From assembly GCF_008477545.1 (NCBI RefSeq), contig NZ_VORA01000003.1:1-64000 (forward strand): a stretch of DNA of 64,000 bases. The letters run 5' to 3'. This document shows positions 48,716-59,446 of this stretch, in pieces; position 1 is the first letter of the stretch; each line of letters opens with the position of its first letter. The translations under genes and the position numbers were made by a program. A model generated the notes under the pieces. It had not been told where the DNA came from and ran no database searches. It worked only from the letters and a program-made list of their open reading frames with translations. The DNA comes from Roseibium aestuarii (lineage in GTDB: Bacteria > Pseudomonadota > Alphaproteobacteria > Rhizobiales > Stappiaceae).

Positions 48716-50398
48716 ATGGTCCTCAAAAATCTGCCAATCGTGCACAAGATGCTCTGCGTCGTCGCACTGCTTGGGCTCTCCGCCGCTGGCATCGCCACCG
48801 TGTCCTATACCGAACTCTCGAAGCTTTCCTCGTCCTTCCACGCTGTCGGCCAGACCGAAGAGGCCGCCCGCGAGGCGATGGACCTTCGCATCGACATTGT
48901 TGCCATTTCGCGCATGACCTACCAGTTGGCCCTGGAGCCGCAGGAAGCAGCTTCCTATGTGGAGCAGAAGCAGCGCCGCGCTCAGGAAATGCTTGATCGT
49001 CTGCCGAAGCTCGAAGCCGTCGCCGACCAGACCGAAAAAGCGCAACTGCAGGAAGTCCGCACTGCCTTGAACGGCTACTTCGCGACCATCGACACCATGA
49101 TCGCGACCGCGCAGCAAAACCCGGATGACGCGGTGACCATCAAGGCAGCCCTCGCAACCGCTCTGGAGGGCCAGAAGGACGTGACCGCCAAGGTCAAGGT
49201 CTACAGCACCTATTCCGGCGAGGCGATGGCGGCCGAACGCATCTCCTCCTTCGAGGCGTCCGAAGCCGCAGCCACCAGTATCGTCATCACCGCTGTGGCC
49301 GCGATCCTCGTCGGCACGCTGCTGGCGATCTTCATCGCGACCTACGGCATTTCCCGCCCGATCCACCGCATCGTCGCCACCCTGAAGCGTCTTGCTGAGG
49401 GAGAAGAGCAAGTCGAAATCGTGGGCGCCGACCGGCGCGACGAGATTGGCGATCTGGCCAAGGCCGCGATCTTCTTCAAGGAACAATCCGAACGCAGCCA
49501 CCGGATCGCGGTGGAGCACGAAGCGCAGAAGGCTCTTGCCGAAGGACAGAACCGCCAGATGCTCGTCCGCATGGCCGATGACTTCGAAAACTCGGTCGGC
49601 AGCATCGTCCGCTCCGTGTCCCAGGCGGCGTCCCGGCTAGAGACTTTCGCCCGCGAAATGTATGCCAATGCCAGCGCCACCTCGTCCCAATCCGCGACAG
49701 TATCAACGGCCTCGGAAGAAGCCTCTTCGAACGTGGAAACCGTCGCGGCAGCGACCGAGGAGCTGACCGCGTCTGTTCAGGAAATCTCGTCGCAGGTCGA
49801 AAACTCGAGCAAGATGTCGCAGGCTGCCGCCCGCGACGCGGATGCGGCCGCCGGCAAGGTCGAAGGCCTGTCCAATGCGGCGCAGAAGATCGGCGATATC
49901 GTCGAACTGATCAACGGCATCGCCGGTCAGACCAACCTGCTCGCCCTCAACGCGACCATCGAGGCGGCTCGCGCCGGTGAGGCCGGCAAGGGCTTTGCGG
50001 TGGTGGCCGCCGAAGTGAAGCAGCTTGCGGATCAGACTGCCAAGGCCACGACGGAAATTGCCAATCAGATTAACGAGATCCAGAACTCCACCACGGACAC
50101 CGCCTCGGCGATCAACGGTGTTGCGGAAACGATTGGGCGGGTGAACGAGATCTCTTCGGCTGTCGCCGCTGCGGTCGAGGAACAGGCCGCTGCAACGCAG
50201 GAAATCGCGCGCAACGTGCAGCAGGCTGCTTCGGGAACCGCCGAGGTAACCAACGCCATCGAACTGGTCACCGACGCGGCCGGCAACTCCAGCCGCACCG
50301 CCAACCAGGTGCTCGATGCCTCCGGAGATCTTGCAAAGCAGTCGGAAATCCTGCAAGCGGAACTGCAGAAGTTCCTGTCCACCATACGGGCCGCCTGA
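48716..50398 (+). CDS. Methyl-accepting chemotaxis protein with four-helix-bundle sensor
   Basis: 560 residues from ATG 48716, preferred over an upstream in-frame ATG because AGGAGC precedes it. Membrane segments lie at about 12-32 and 190-212. The periplasmic part (about 33-188) is entirely helical ([38 protein letters not shown]), a 4HB-type sensor. A HAMP domain follows, then the coiled coil with tip [20 protein letters not shown]. No C-terminal pentapeptide. Ligand unknown. With acnB it lies between acnA and ccmA. Confidence 0.92.
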   Translation: MVLKNLPIVHKMLCVVALLGLSAAGIATVSYTELSKLSSSFHAVGQTEEAAREAMDLRIDIVAISRMTYQLALEPQEAASYVEQKQRRAQEMLDRLPKLEAVADQTEKAQLQEVRTALNGYFATIDTMIATAQQNPDDAVTIKAALATALEGQKDVTAKVKVYSTYSGEAMAAERISSFEASEAAATSIVITAVAAILVGTLLAIFIATYGISRPIHRIVATLKRLAEGEEQVEIVGADRRDEIGDLAKAAIFFKEQSERSHRIAVEHEAQKALAEGQNRQMLVRMADDFENSVGSIVRSVSQAASRLETFAREMYANASATSSQSATVSTASEEASSNVETVAAATEELTASVQEISSQVENSSKMSQAAARDADAAAGKVEGLSNAAQKIGDIVELINGIAGQTNLLALNATIEAARAGEAGKGFAVVAAEVKQLADQTAKATTEIANQINEIQNSTTDTASAINGVAETIGRVNEISSAVAAAVEEQAAATQEIARNVQQAASGTAEVTNAIELVTDAAGNSSRTANQVLDASGDLAKQSEILQAELQKFLSTIRAA

Positions 50399-50467
50399 TC
50401 CGGCGGCTCGCAAGCAGCTGAGCCGGATGACAGTCGACGCGAAACTGGGTCAAGCCCCGCACGAGAT

Positions 50468-50504
50468 GCCCGGATCTGCCGCAAGCCTGCGGCAGGCTCC
50501 GGGC
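50468..50504 (+). terminator. Long hairpin after the chemoreceptor gene
   Basis: GCCCGGA and TCCGGGC form an outer stem around the inner stem CTGCCGCA/TGCGGCAG with loop AGCC. There is no T-run, so termination is likely but not certain. Confidence 0.5.
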
Positions 50505-50563
50505 ATTGTCACATATCCGGAAGGCTCCCCCGATTGGCGCTCGGGTGTACCGGGGAGCCGCTT

Positions 50564-51253
50564 ATGCTGAAACTCCTTGCCGAAAACATTGCCATTGACC
50601 GGGGCGGACGCCGGGTCTTTTCCGGGCTGTCCTTCGATCTGGACGCAGGACATGCGCTGATCGTCACCGGTCAGAACGGCATCGGCAAGTCATCGCTGCT
50701 GCGCACGCTGGCCGGGCTCGTCCCGCCAACCGAAGGGACGCTGCGGCTTCAGGGCGGAGAGACCGAGCGCTCCCCGGCCGAACACGCCCATTATTTCGGC
50801 CACCAGAGCGCGGTGAAACCGGCCCTGACCGCCCTCGAGAACCTGGAGTTCTGGCGCGACTTCCTTCAGCCCGCACGGCCGCAGGCCTTTTCGGGATTTC
50901 CGGTGGCAACCGATGCCGCCCTCGAGATGCTGGGCATCGGCCACACGGCGCGGCTGCCCGCGGCCTATCTGTCGGCCGGCCAGACCCGGCGGCTGGCGCT
51001 GGCCCGGCTCTTCGTCTGCCCGCGCCCGATCTGGCTCATGGATGAGCCGACCTCGGCCCTCGACACGGCGTCCGAGGCGCTGCTCCTTACGCTCATGCAG
51101 GACCATCTGACCCATGGCGGAATGATCCTGACAGCAACCCACACGCCCCTGGCCCTCAGGCCCTCCCGCACGCTGCATCTGGAAGCCGCCGATCCCGCAG
51201 ACATGCCCTCCGCCGACGGCGAGCCGGACAGTCTGGAGGAGATCTACGGATGA
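50564..51253 (+). CDS. ccmA: Cytochrome c biogenesis ATP-binding protein CcmA
   Basis: 229 residues from ATG 50564 with GGGGAG upstream. It is an ABC ATPase with Walker A GQNGIGKSS, signature LSAGQTRRLALAR and Walker B IWLMDEP. With CcmB it forms the CcmABCD complex that releases haem-loaded CcmE. Its stop overlaps the ccmB start (ATGA). First gene of the ccm group. Confidence 0.95.
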   Translation: MLKLLAENIAIDRGGRRVFSGLSFDLDAGHALIVTGQNGIGKSSLLRTLAGLVPPTEGTLRLQGGETERSPAEHAHYFGHQSAVKPALTALENLEFWRDFLQPARPQAFSGFPVATDAALEMLGIGHTARLPAAYLSAGQTRRLALARLFVCPRPIWLMDEPTSALDTASEALLLTLMQDHLTHGGMILTATHTPLALRPSRTLHLEAADPADMPSADGEPDSLEEIYG

Positions 51254-51933
51254 GCGAACGCCCCCTCCCCTGGGCCATGACCCTGCTGCGCCGGGAGCTG
51301 CGCCTTTCCATGCGCGTCGGCGGCGGCGCGCAGGTGGGAGTCCTCTTCTTCCTCGCTGTCGTCACGGTCATCCCCTTCGGCCTCGGCCCGGACATGAACC
51401 TTCTGGCCCGCATCGGTCCGGCAATTCTGTGGATCGGAGCCCTTCTCGCCACCCTGCTTGGGCTCGACCGACTGTTCCAGGCTGACCGGGACGACGGCAC
51501 CCTTGACCTGATGCTGATGGCGGGACGGCCGCTGGAACTGGTGGTCCTCACCAAGTGCCTGGCCCACTGGCTGGCGACCGGGCTGCCCCTGGTCGTCGCC
51601 GCGCCGGTTCTGGGCATCTTCCTGAACCTGCAGCCGCTCGCCATGGGCGCAGTCACCCTGACGCTTCTGGTGGGAACGCCGGCGCTCACGCTCATTGGCG
51701 CCATCGGCGCGGCTCTCACCGTGTCCCTGCGCCGGGGCGGACTGCTGCTGGCCGTCCTTGTCGTGCCGCTGGCGATCCCGGTGCTGATCTTCGGTGTCAG
51801 CGCCGCCAATGCCGCTCTTGTGGTCGGCACGCCCTTCCGGGCGCCCTTTGCCATTCTCTGCGCCCTCAGCCTTCTGGCTGCGGTCATCGGTCCCGTTGCC
51901 TCCGCAATGGCCTTGCGCTTCTCTTCCGATTAA
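51250..51933 (+). CDS. ccmB: Haem exporter membrane protein CcmB
   Basis: 227 residues with six hydrophobic segments. LLRRELRLSMRVGGGAQ and FFLAVVTVIPFGLGPD at the start and LDRLFQADRDDGTLDL are typical of CcmB. It is the membrane partner of CcmA. It overlaps ccmA by four bases. Confidence 0.95.
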   Translation: MSERPLPWAMTLLRRELRLSMRVGGGAQVGVLFFLAVVTVIPFGLGPDMNLLARIGPAILWIGALLATLLGLDRLFQADRDDGTLDLMLMAGRPLELVVLTKCLAHWLATGLPLVVAAPVLGIFLNLQPLAMGAVTLTLLVGTPALTLIGAIGAALTVSLRRGGLLLAVLVVPLAIPVLIFGVSAANAALVVGTPFRAPFAILCALSLLAAVIGPVASAMALRFSSD

Positions 51934-52035
51934 GGTGAGGCCCGGGGTAGGGCCGCGGATTGATCCAGCGCAATGCCCTGACGCCGTCATCAGGCTCTTT
52001 GCCTGCCAGACCGGAACGCTCTAGGTTGAAGTCAT

Positions 52036-52836
52036 ATGGCCATACTGGATTACGCTAACCCGACGAGATTCCTGCGCCTGACGCAGATCGTGCTGCCCTG
52101 GCTGACGGCAGCCTGCCTCGCCGCTTTCGCGGTCGGCCTCTACATGACCTTCTTCGTCTCGCCCGAGGACTACCAGCAGGGCCAGACGGTGAAGATCATG
52201 TACATCCACGTGCCGGCGGCCTGGCTCTGCATGATGACCTATTCGATCATGGCCATCTCGTCCCTCGGCACCCTGGTCTGGAAACACCCGCTCGCCGATG
52301 TGTCCGCCAAGGCCGCGGCCCCGATCGGCGCCGCTTTCACCCTGATTGCCCTCATCACCGGCTCGCTCTGGGGCCGGCCCATGTGGGGCACCTACTGGGA
52401 GTGGGACGCGCGGATGACCTCCGTGCTCGTGCTGCTGATCATGTATCTGGGCCTGATCGCCCTGTGGCGCACCATGGAAGACCCGATCCGCGCAGGGAAG
52501 GCCGCCGCCGTCCTGACCCTGGTCGGCGCCATCAACCTGCCGATCATCAAGTTCTCGGTGGAATGGTGGAACACCCTGCACCAGCCCGCCAGCGTCATGC
52601 GCATGGATGGCCCCACCATCGACACCTCCATGCTGGTGCCGCTCTTCGTCATGGCGGGCGCCGCCACGCTGCTGTTCTTCGTGCTGCACCTGCAGGCCAT
52701 GCGCAACGAGATCCTGCGCCGTCGGGTCCGCGCCATGCGCCTGAAGGCCGCCGCCGGCTCCCGCGCCGCACGCATGGCACCCCCGTCCTCTCCCCTTTCC
52801 AGCCCGATGTCCGGCACACCCGGCGCAGCGGAGTAA
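52036..52836 (+). CDS. ccmC: Haem-handling membrane protein CcmC
   Basis: 266 residues, six membrane segments. The tryptophan-rich periplasmic loop WGTYWEWDARMTS is the haem-handling WWD motif, flanked by histidines in YIHVPAAW and in FSVEWWNTLHQPAS. CcmC attaches haem to the CcmE chaperone. About 100 bp separate it from ccmB, more than elsewhere in the cluster. The tail (after about 235) is Ala/Arg/Ser-rich and not conserved. Confidence 0.96.
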   Translation: MAILDYANPTRFLRLTQIVLPWLTAACLAAFAVGLYMTFFVSPEDYQQGQTVKIMYIHVPAAWLCMMTYSIMAISSLGTLVWKHPLADVSAKAAAPIGAAFTLIALITGSLWGRPMWGTYWEWDARMTSVLVLLIMYLGLIALWRTMEDPIRAGKAAAVLTLVGAINLPIIKFSVEWWNTLHQPASVMRMDGPTIDTSMLVPLFVMAGAATLLFFVLHLQAMRNEILRRRVRAMRLKAAAGSRAARMAPPSSPLSSPMSGTPGAAE

Positions 52837-52840
52837 CCCC

Positions 52841-53053
52841 ATGGATCTCGGACCCTATTCCGGCTTCATTCTGGCGTCCTACGCCATCAGCACCCTGATC
52901 GTTCTGGCTCTCGTGGCGTGGGTCGTCCTCGACCGGCGCCAGCTGGAGCGCACGCTGCACGATCTCGCCAGCAAGGGCGTCACCCGCCGAGGCCCGGCCA
53001 CGGCCCCTGCCGCCGCAAAGCTGTCCTCCACCGCAACGGATACCCAGGAATGA
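52841..53053 (+). CDS. ccmD: Haem exporter small membrane protein CcmD
   Basis: 70 residues, one membrane segment (GFILASYAISTLIVLALVAW) followed by LDRRQLERTLHDL, the CcmD pattern. It helps CcmC and CcmAB release holo-CcmE. Starts 4 bp after ccmC and overlaps ccmG. Confidence 0.9.
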   Translation: MDLGPYSGFILASYAISTLIVLALVAWVVLDRRQLERTLHDLASKGVTRRGPATAPAAAKLSSTATDTQE

Positions 53054-53646
53054 CCGATCAGCCCCAGCCGGCCGGAAAGACCACGTCCCGGCGCCTGCCG
53101 GTGCTCGTGCTTCTGCCGCTCTTTCTCTTCGCGGCCCTGGCGGCCCTGTTCCTCGTCCAGCTCACCATGGGCCGGGATCCCTCCGTGATCCCCTCGGCGC
53201 TGATCGACAAGCCGGCCCCCCAGACTGCCCTGCCCGCGCTGGAGGGCCTGACGGAGAACGGCCAGCCCGTGCCCGGTCTGACAAACGCGGATTTCGAGGG
53301 ACAGGTCACCGCCGTCAATGTCTTCGCCTCCTGGTGCGGTCCCTGCCGGCAGGAACATCCCTTCCTTGAGCGTCTGGCCGAGGTCGAGGGCCTGCAGATG
53401 GCCGCGATCAACTACAAGGACCCCACCGAGAACGCCCGGCGCTTCCTCGCCAGCTTCGGTAATCCCTTCGACAGGGTCGGCACGGATGACGACGGACGGG
53501 CCGGCATCGAGTGGGGCGTCACCGGCGTTCCCGAAACCTTCCTGATCGATCGCAAGGGAACGATCCGGTACAAGCTGTTCGGCCCCTTGACGGAAGAGAA
53601 TTACCAAGGCTTCCTCGCCGAAATCCGGAAATTGCAGGCCGAGTGA
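53050..53646 (+). CDS. ccmG: Thiol:disulfide interchange protein CcmG/DsbE
   Basis: 198 residues from ATG 53050, overlapping the ccmD stop. A membrane anchor (about 16-40) is followed by a thioredoxin fold with the active site SWCGPCRQE and the insertion GVPETFLID, diagnostic of CcmG. It keeps the haem-binding cysteines of apocytochromes c reduced. ccmE, F, H and I are not in the window. Confidence 0.95.
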   Translation: MTDQPQPAGKTTSRRLPVLVLLPLFLFAALAALFLVQLTMGRDPSVIPSALIDKPAPQTALPALEGLTENGQPVPGLTNADFEGQVTAVNVFASWCGPCRQEHPFLERLAEVEGLQMAAINYKDPTENARRFLASFGNPFDRVGTDDDGRAGIEWGVTGVPETFLIDRKGTIRYKLFGPLTEENYQGFLAEIRKLQAE

Positions 53647-53782
53647 CCCTCGATTGCCGGGAACTGCGCCCCATGAGCGCAAGGCTCGCCCACGGCCATA
53701 ACCTGCTCGTGATTGGCTGCGAGGATTGAAACTCGGTAGTGTTCCCGGACTGGGAACGACGGGATACCGGAGAATGGATCAG

Positions 53783-54598
53783 ATGCCGCAGGAAGGGCTC
53801 GCCCCGATCGCACGTTTTGTCGGCCGTCGCACAAGGCTCGGAACCGTTTCTGCTGCCATCGCAGGCGTGCTGCTGTCGGCACTGCAGGCCGTCGCCGCCG
53901 AAACCCCGGCCCTCTCCACCCCCTTGCCCTCCGAACCGGCCGTCGTCCTCGAACTCTTCACCAGCCAGGGCTGCTCCTCCTGCCCCCCCGCCGACACTCT
54001 GCTGCAAAGGCTCAGCGACCGGGAAGGTGTGCTGGCCCTGTCGCTGCCCGTCGACTACTGGGACTATCTCGGCTGGAAGGACACGCTGGCCAGCGGCGCG
54101 AACTCCACCCGTCAGCGCGCCTATGCGGAGCAACGCGGCGACCGGTCCATCTACACCCCGCAAATGGTGATCAACGGTGGCGAACACGTGGTCGGCAGCA
54201 ATGCCGTGGCCATTGACGAAGCCATCATGCGCGCGGAGCCCTTCACCTCCCAGGTCGAAACCAGCGTCACCGACATGGCCATGGAAGTGCACGTCAGTGG
54301 TGCCCTTCCTGATCGAGCGCGCATGGCGACCGTCTATTTCTCCATGCTGGACGATCGGGTCGATGTCGCGATCAATCGGGGGGAGAACTCCGGGGAGACC
54401 GTGACTTACGTGAATGTCGCCCGGCAGATGCAGCCCATCGGCATGTGGGACGGTTCGGCCCAGGTGTTCCGCATTCCCCTGAGCGAGATCCGCAACACAG
54501 GCCTCGCGCGGGGCGCCGTGATCGTGCAGCTGGAGACCGAGGACGGCCCCGGCCGCATCATCGGCGCCCGCACCATCGACCTCGCAGCGGCCCGCTAG
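53783..54598 (+). CDS. DUF1223 thioredoxin-like secreted protein
   Basis: 271 residues from ATG 53783, chosen because GGAG is about ten bases upstream; an ATG at 53774 and a TTG at 53726 are in frame. A signal peptide (TVSAAIAGVLLSALQAVAA) is followed by VVLELFTSQGCSSCPPADTL, the DUF1223 signature with a CSSCPP redox motif. It is probably periplasmic. The position downstream of ccm genes is common in Hyphomicrobiales. Function unknown; a thiol role is inferred. Confidence 0.85.
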   Translation: MPQEGLAPIARFVGRRTRLGTVSAAIAGVLLSALQAVAAETPALSTPLPSEPAVVLELFTSQGCSSCPPADTLLQRLSDREGVLALSLPVDYWDYLGWKDTLASGANSTRQRAYAEQRGDRSIYTPQMVINGGEHVVGSNAVAIDEAIMRAEPFTSQVETSVTDMAMEVHVSGALPDRARMATVYFSMLDDRVDVAINRGENSGETVTYVNVARQMQPIGMWDGSAQVFRIPLSEIRNTGLARGAVIVQLETEDGPGRIIGARTIDLAAAR

Positions 54599-54751
54599 GG
54601 CACCGCATCCCTGCGTATCCGCCCACCTTCGGGGCGGTTTTGCCACGGGGAATTTCCGCGCCTGCGCTTGTGTCCGGGCGCAAACGTGGTAGGTGTCGCA
54701 AGGAAATGCGGGGCAACCCGCCGGATTTCTAGCGGATAGCGGACACTCTCC

Positions 54752-55639
54752 ATGACCATTCGGCTGAAAATCGCACTCGGCAGCCTTGTTGTCGGGATGC
54801 TCTCGCTCGGTTTGAAATACACCGCCTTCCTGATGACGGGCTCCACGGCGCTCTATGCCGACGCGCTGGAAACCATCGTCAACGTGGCCGCCTCGCTCGC
54901 CACGCTCTTCGCGGTGTGGATGGCTGCCAAGCCGGCCGACCAGAACCACCCCTATGGTCATGACAAGGCAGAGTATTTCGCCGCGGTTCTCGTCGGCGTG
55001 CTCATCGTTCTGGCGTCGCTCTCGATCTTCCACTCGACCTGGCAGAGCTATCTCTCCAGCGAGGTCGTCACCTATTCGCCCCTGGGCCTCGGGGTGAATG
55101 CCGCCGCCGCCGCCCTGAACGGCGTTTGGGCCTGGGTGCTGCTCAAGGCCGCAAAGAAACACCGCTCGCCGGCCCTGAGGGCCGACGGCAAGCATCTGGT
55201 GGCCGACGTCTTCACCTCACTCGGTGTTCTGGCTGGCGTCGGTCTGGTCACCCTGACCGGCTGGCAGATGCTCGACACGGTGCTCGCCGGGCTCGTCGGC
55301 GTCAACGTGCTGTGGACCGGCTGGGAGGTGATGAAGGAATCCGTCTCCGGCCTGATGGATGAAGCCGCTTCCGAGGACGTTCAGGCCCATATCCGCGACA
55401 TGATCCGCGACCATGGCGACGGGGCGCTTGAGGCCCACGACCTGCGCACCCGGCATTCCGGCCGCACCACCTTCATCGACTTCCACCTTGTCGTGCCCGG
55501 CGACCTGACCGTGGATGCCGCCCACGAGATCTGCGACCGCATTGAGCAGGCCATCGGCCGCAAGGTGCCGGGCGCCCACGTGACCATCCACGTGGAGCCG
55601 GATCACAAGGCCAAGCATCGGGGCGTGCTGGTGTTGTGA
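54752..55639 (+). CDS. Cation diffusion facilitator transporter
   Basis: 295 residues, six membrane segments. Metal-site residues appear in YADALETIVN in membrane segment 2 and DGKHLVADVFTS in segment 5; HPYGHDKAEYFAA is the family signature. The cytoplasmic domain (about 210-290) contains DLRTRHSGRTTFIDFHL and HVTIHVEPDHK. It exports a divalent metal such as Zn, Fe or Mn by proton exchange; ADALE in place of the usual D-x-x-x-D may alter metal choice. A terminator follows. Confidence 0.92.
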   Translation: MTIRLKIALGSLVVGMLSLGLKYTAFLMTGSTALYADALETIVNVAASLATLFAVWMAAKPADQNHPYGHDKAEYFAAVLVGVLIVLASLSIFHSTWQSYLSSEVVTYSPLGLGVNAAAAALNGVWAWVLLKAAKKHRSPALRADGKHLVADVFTSLGVLAGVGLVTLTGWQMLDTVLAGLVGVNVLWTGWEVMKESVSGLMDEAASEDVQAHIRDMIRDHGDGALEAHDLRTRHSGRTTFIDFHLVVPGDLTVDAAHEICDRIEQAIGRKVPGAHVTIHVEPDHKAKHRGVLVL

Positions 55640-55671
55640 ACCGGGGCGCACCACCGCGCTGAAACGACAAA

Positions 55672-55701
55672 CCCTCCGGGAGCGATCCCGGAGGGTTTTT
55701 T
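55672..55701 (+). terminator. Intrinsic terminator of the CDF transporter gene
   Basis: CCCTCCGGGA, loop GCGA, TCCCGGAGGG and six T, an excellent terminator. Confidence 0.92.
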
Positions 55702-55724
55702 CATGACCACTTGCGCGAACGATC

Positions 55725-56945
55725 TCAGCGCAGGATGTCGGATTCAGGCGTTGCGCTGATCTTGTGAATGGAAAGGTCGGCGCCGCGGCGCTCCTCGTCC
55801 TTCGACAGGCGCAGCCCGATTGCGACCTTCAGCACCCCATAGACGGCGACACCCAGAACGAAGGCATAGACGACACCGGCCAGCGTGCCGATGATCTGTG
55901 CCGGGAGCGACACGCCACCGAGACCCCCCAGCGCCTGCTGACCGAAGATGCCGGCCGCGACGCCGCCCCAGAGCCCGCAGAGCCCGTGCAGCGGCCAGAC
56001 GCCGAGCACGTCATCGATGCGGAGCCGCGACTGGCACAGCTCGAAACCCTTGACGAAGAGGCCACCGGCCACCGCACCAACGATCAGGCTGCCCACCGGA
56101 TGCATCAGGTCCGACCCGGCGCAGACAGCCACCAGACCGGCAAGCGCGCCGTTGTGAACGAAGCCCGGGTCATTGCGGCCGACGACGAGGGCCGAGAGGA
56201 TCCCGCCGACCATAGCCATGAGCGAATTGATCGCCACGAGGCCCGATGCGGCCTGCAGGGATCCGGCCGTCATCACGTTGAAGCCGAACCAGCCCACGCA
56301 GAGCATCCAGGACCCCAGCGCCAGCCAGGGAATGGACGACGGCGGAATGCCCATCATGCGTCCGTCCGCATCATAGCGGCCCAGACGCGGGCCGAGCAGC
56401 AGCACGGCCCCCAGCGCGATCCAGCCGCCCACCGCATGAACCACGACGGAGCCCGCGAAGTCATGGAACCCGGCGCCGAACGCTTCCGTCAGCATGGCCT
56501 GAAGGCCGAAGTTGCCGTTCCACACGATGCCTTCGAACAGCGGATAGCCCACACCCACCAGCGCGGCGGTGGCCAGGCACTGGGGCAGGAACTTCATGCG
56601 CTCGGCGATGCCGCCGGAGATGATCGCTGGAATGGCCGCCGCGAAGGTGGTGAGGAAGAAGAACTTGACCAGGGTCAGCCCCTGCAGCTCGAAACCGACA
56701 CCGCCACCGGTGAGCGTTGCCGCATCGACCAGGAAGCTGGTGCCATAGGCAAAGCCGTAGCCGACGAAGAAATAGGCCACCGTCGAGATCGCAAAATCGA
56801 CGAGGATCTTCACCAGGGCATTCACCTGGTTCTTGTGCCGGACGGTGCCGACTTCGAGGAACGCGAAGCCCCCGTGCATGGCGAAGACCAGAATGGCCCC
56901 CATGAGAACGAAGAACACGTCTCCGCCCACGGCTTGATCAGTCAT
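55725..56945 (-). CDS. Ammonium transporter (Amt/MEP), second copy without GlnK
   Basis: 406 residues from ATG 56945, eleven hydrophobic segments. Pore histidines are in FAGSVVVHAVGGW and VWPLHGLCGLWGG, and FAAAIPAIISGGIAERMKF is the family block. Compared with the neighbouring amtB it lacks a cleavable signal, has different loops (GRYDADGRMMGIPP) and a different tail (LSIHKISATPESDILR). It lies downstream of glnK-amtB in the same direction with its own leader. Confidence 0.9.
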   Translation of the reverse strand: MTDQAVGGDVFFVLMGAILVFAMHGGFAFLEVGTVRHKNQVNALVKILVDFAISTVAYFFVGYGFAYGTSFLVDAATLTGGGVGFELQGLTLVKFFFLTTFAAAIPAIISGGIAERMKFLPQCLATAALVGVGYPLFEGIVWNGNFGLQAMLTEAFGAGFHDFAGSVVVHAVGGWIALGAVLLLGPRLGRYDADGRMMGIPPSSIPWLALGSWMLCVGWFGFNVMTAGSLQAASGLVAINSLMAMVGGILSALVVGRNDPGFVHNGALAGLVAVCAGSDLMHPVGSLIVGAVAGGLFVKGFELCQSRLRIDDVLGVWPLHGLCGLWGGVAAGIFGQQALGGLGGVSLPAQIIGTLAGVVYAFVLGVAVYGVLKVAIGLRLSKDEERRGADLSIHKISATPESDILR

Positions 56946-57163
56946 CGTGTACTCCCTGTGTGCACTCCGCTTATTTTCTATGCGGATTTCGGGCCTCAGG
57001 AATACAAGTTGCATGCCAAGCGGGCATTCATGCCTATCATCTTATCAAGTCATGGGATTTTGAAATGGCGTCCGCCACCTGTCGCGAGGCGCGCCAATCG
57101 AGGCGCCGCATTTTACGGCAATTGCCCAATAATGTTGCAATATCCCGCAACGCCTTGCAGACC

Positions 57164-57191
57164 AAAAAAAGCCCGGGGCACTGCCCCGGGC
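57164..57191 (-). terminator. Intrinsic terminator of amtB
   Basis: On the minus strand GCCCGGGGCA, a short AG link and TGCCCCGGGC are followed by seven T. Confidence 0.92.
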
Positions 57192-57237
57192 TTCAGGTTC
57201 GCGGTCCGAGCCAACCGACCGCGATTTCGGATCCCGC

Positions 57238-58551
57238 TTAGCGGGTGGAGCCGATGCCGAACTCCGGATAGGCTTCCACGCCGATCTCGACCTTGTCGAG
57301 ACCCAGGGCTTCTTCCTCTTCCGAGACACGGATGCCGATCAGGGCCTTCAGGATGAACCACACGATGGTGGAAGCAACCAGGGTGAAGACGCCGTAGCAG
57401 GCAATGCCGATGAGCTGGGTCACGTAGGAGGTGTCGCCGTTGGAGAACGGAACGATGAAGGTGCCCCAGATGCCGCACAGCAGGTGGACCGGGATGGCGC
57501 CGACGACGTCGTCGATCTTCAGCTTGTCGAGCAGCGGCACGGCGAAGACCACGATCGCAGCACCCACGCCGCCGACGATGACGGACTGCAGGACGGTCGG
57601 AGCCAGCGGCTCGGCAGTGATGGAGACCAGACCGGCAAGTGCGCCGTTCAGGGCCATGGTCACGTCGACCTTCTTGTAGAGAACCTGGGTCAGGATCATC
57701 GCGACGACCACACCGGCAGCAGCAGCCATGTTGGTGTTGGCGAAGATGCGGGAGACGTCGGTCACGTCACCGATGGTGCCCATGGCGAGCTGAGACGCAC
57801 CGTTGAAGCCGAACCAGCCGAGCCACAGGATGAACGTGCCGAGGGTCGCGAGCGGCATGGAGGAACCCGGCATCGGGTGCACGGAGCCGTCAGCGCCATA
57901 CTTGCCGCGACGAGCGCCGAGGATCAGGGCGCCGGAGAGGGCAGCCCAGCCACCGACGGAGTGAACCAGCGTGGAACCTGCGAAATCGGAGAAGCCCATT
58001 TCGGACAGGAAGCCGCCGCCCCACTGCCAGGACCCGGCGATCGGGTAGATGAAGCCGGTCAGCACGATCGTGAAGATCATGAAGGGCCACAGCTTGATGC
58101 GCTCGGCCAGGGTGCCGGACACGATCGAGGCGGTGGTGGCGCAGAAGACCATCTGGAAGAACCAGTCAGACGCCGTGGAGTAGCCGGTGTCGAGGGCGTT
58201 GCCGCCGACATCGTCAAAGGAATACGGGCCGAAGGAGCCGATGAAGCCGCCGTCAACGCCGGTGTACATCAGGCTGTAGCCGGTAAGCCAGAACAGCAGG
58301 CCGGCAACGGAATAGAGAGCGATGTTCTTCAGGCACTGCATGGACACGTTCTTGGAACGCACCAGGCCGGCTTCCAGCATGGCGAAGCCGGCAGCCATCC
58401 ACATGACGAGGAACCCGCCGATGAGGAAGAGAAGGGTGTTGAAGATGTACTGGGTCTCGGCCGGGACTGCCGAGTCCTGCGCCAGCGCCGGAGCTGCCAT
58501 CAGCCCGAGAGCGCCAAGCGTAGCCGCGCTTCTTGCGACAAGTTTGGTCAT
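57238..58551 (-). CDS. amtB: Ammonium transporter AmtB
   Basis: 437 residues from ATG 58551. A signal peptide (LGALGLMAAPALAQ) is cleaved in Amt proteins, then eleven membrane segments. The pore twin histidines are in FAGSTLVHSVGGW and AIPVHLLCGIWG; MAAGFAMLEAGLVRSKN is the family start. It takes up ammonium and is plugged by unmodified GlnK. It follows glnK by 20 bp. Confidence 0.96.
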   Translation of the reverse strand: MTKLVARSAATLGALGLMAAPALAQDSAVPAETQYIFNTLLFLIGGFLVMWMAAGFAMLEAGLVRSKNVSMQCLKNIALYSVAGLLFWLTGYSLMYTGVDGGFIGSFGPYSFDDVGGNALDTGYSTASDWFFQMVFCATTASIVSGTLAERIKLWPFMIFTIVLTGFIYPIAGSWQWGGGFLSEMGFSDFAGSTLVHSVGGWAALSGALILGARRGKYGADGSVHPMPGSSMPLATLGTFILWLGWFGFNGASQLAMGTIGDVTDVSRIFANTNMAAAAGVVVAMILTQVLYKKVDVTMALNGALAGLVSITAEPLAPTVLQSVIVGGVGAAIVVFAVPLLDKLKIDDVVGAIPVHLLCGIWGTFIVPFSNGDTSYVTQLIGIACYGVFTLVASTIVWFILKALIGIRVSEEEEALGLDKVEIGVEAYPEFGIGSTR

Positions 58552-58571
58552 GGTGTTTTCCCTCGCGTGAA

Positions 58572-59446
<875 letters not shown>
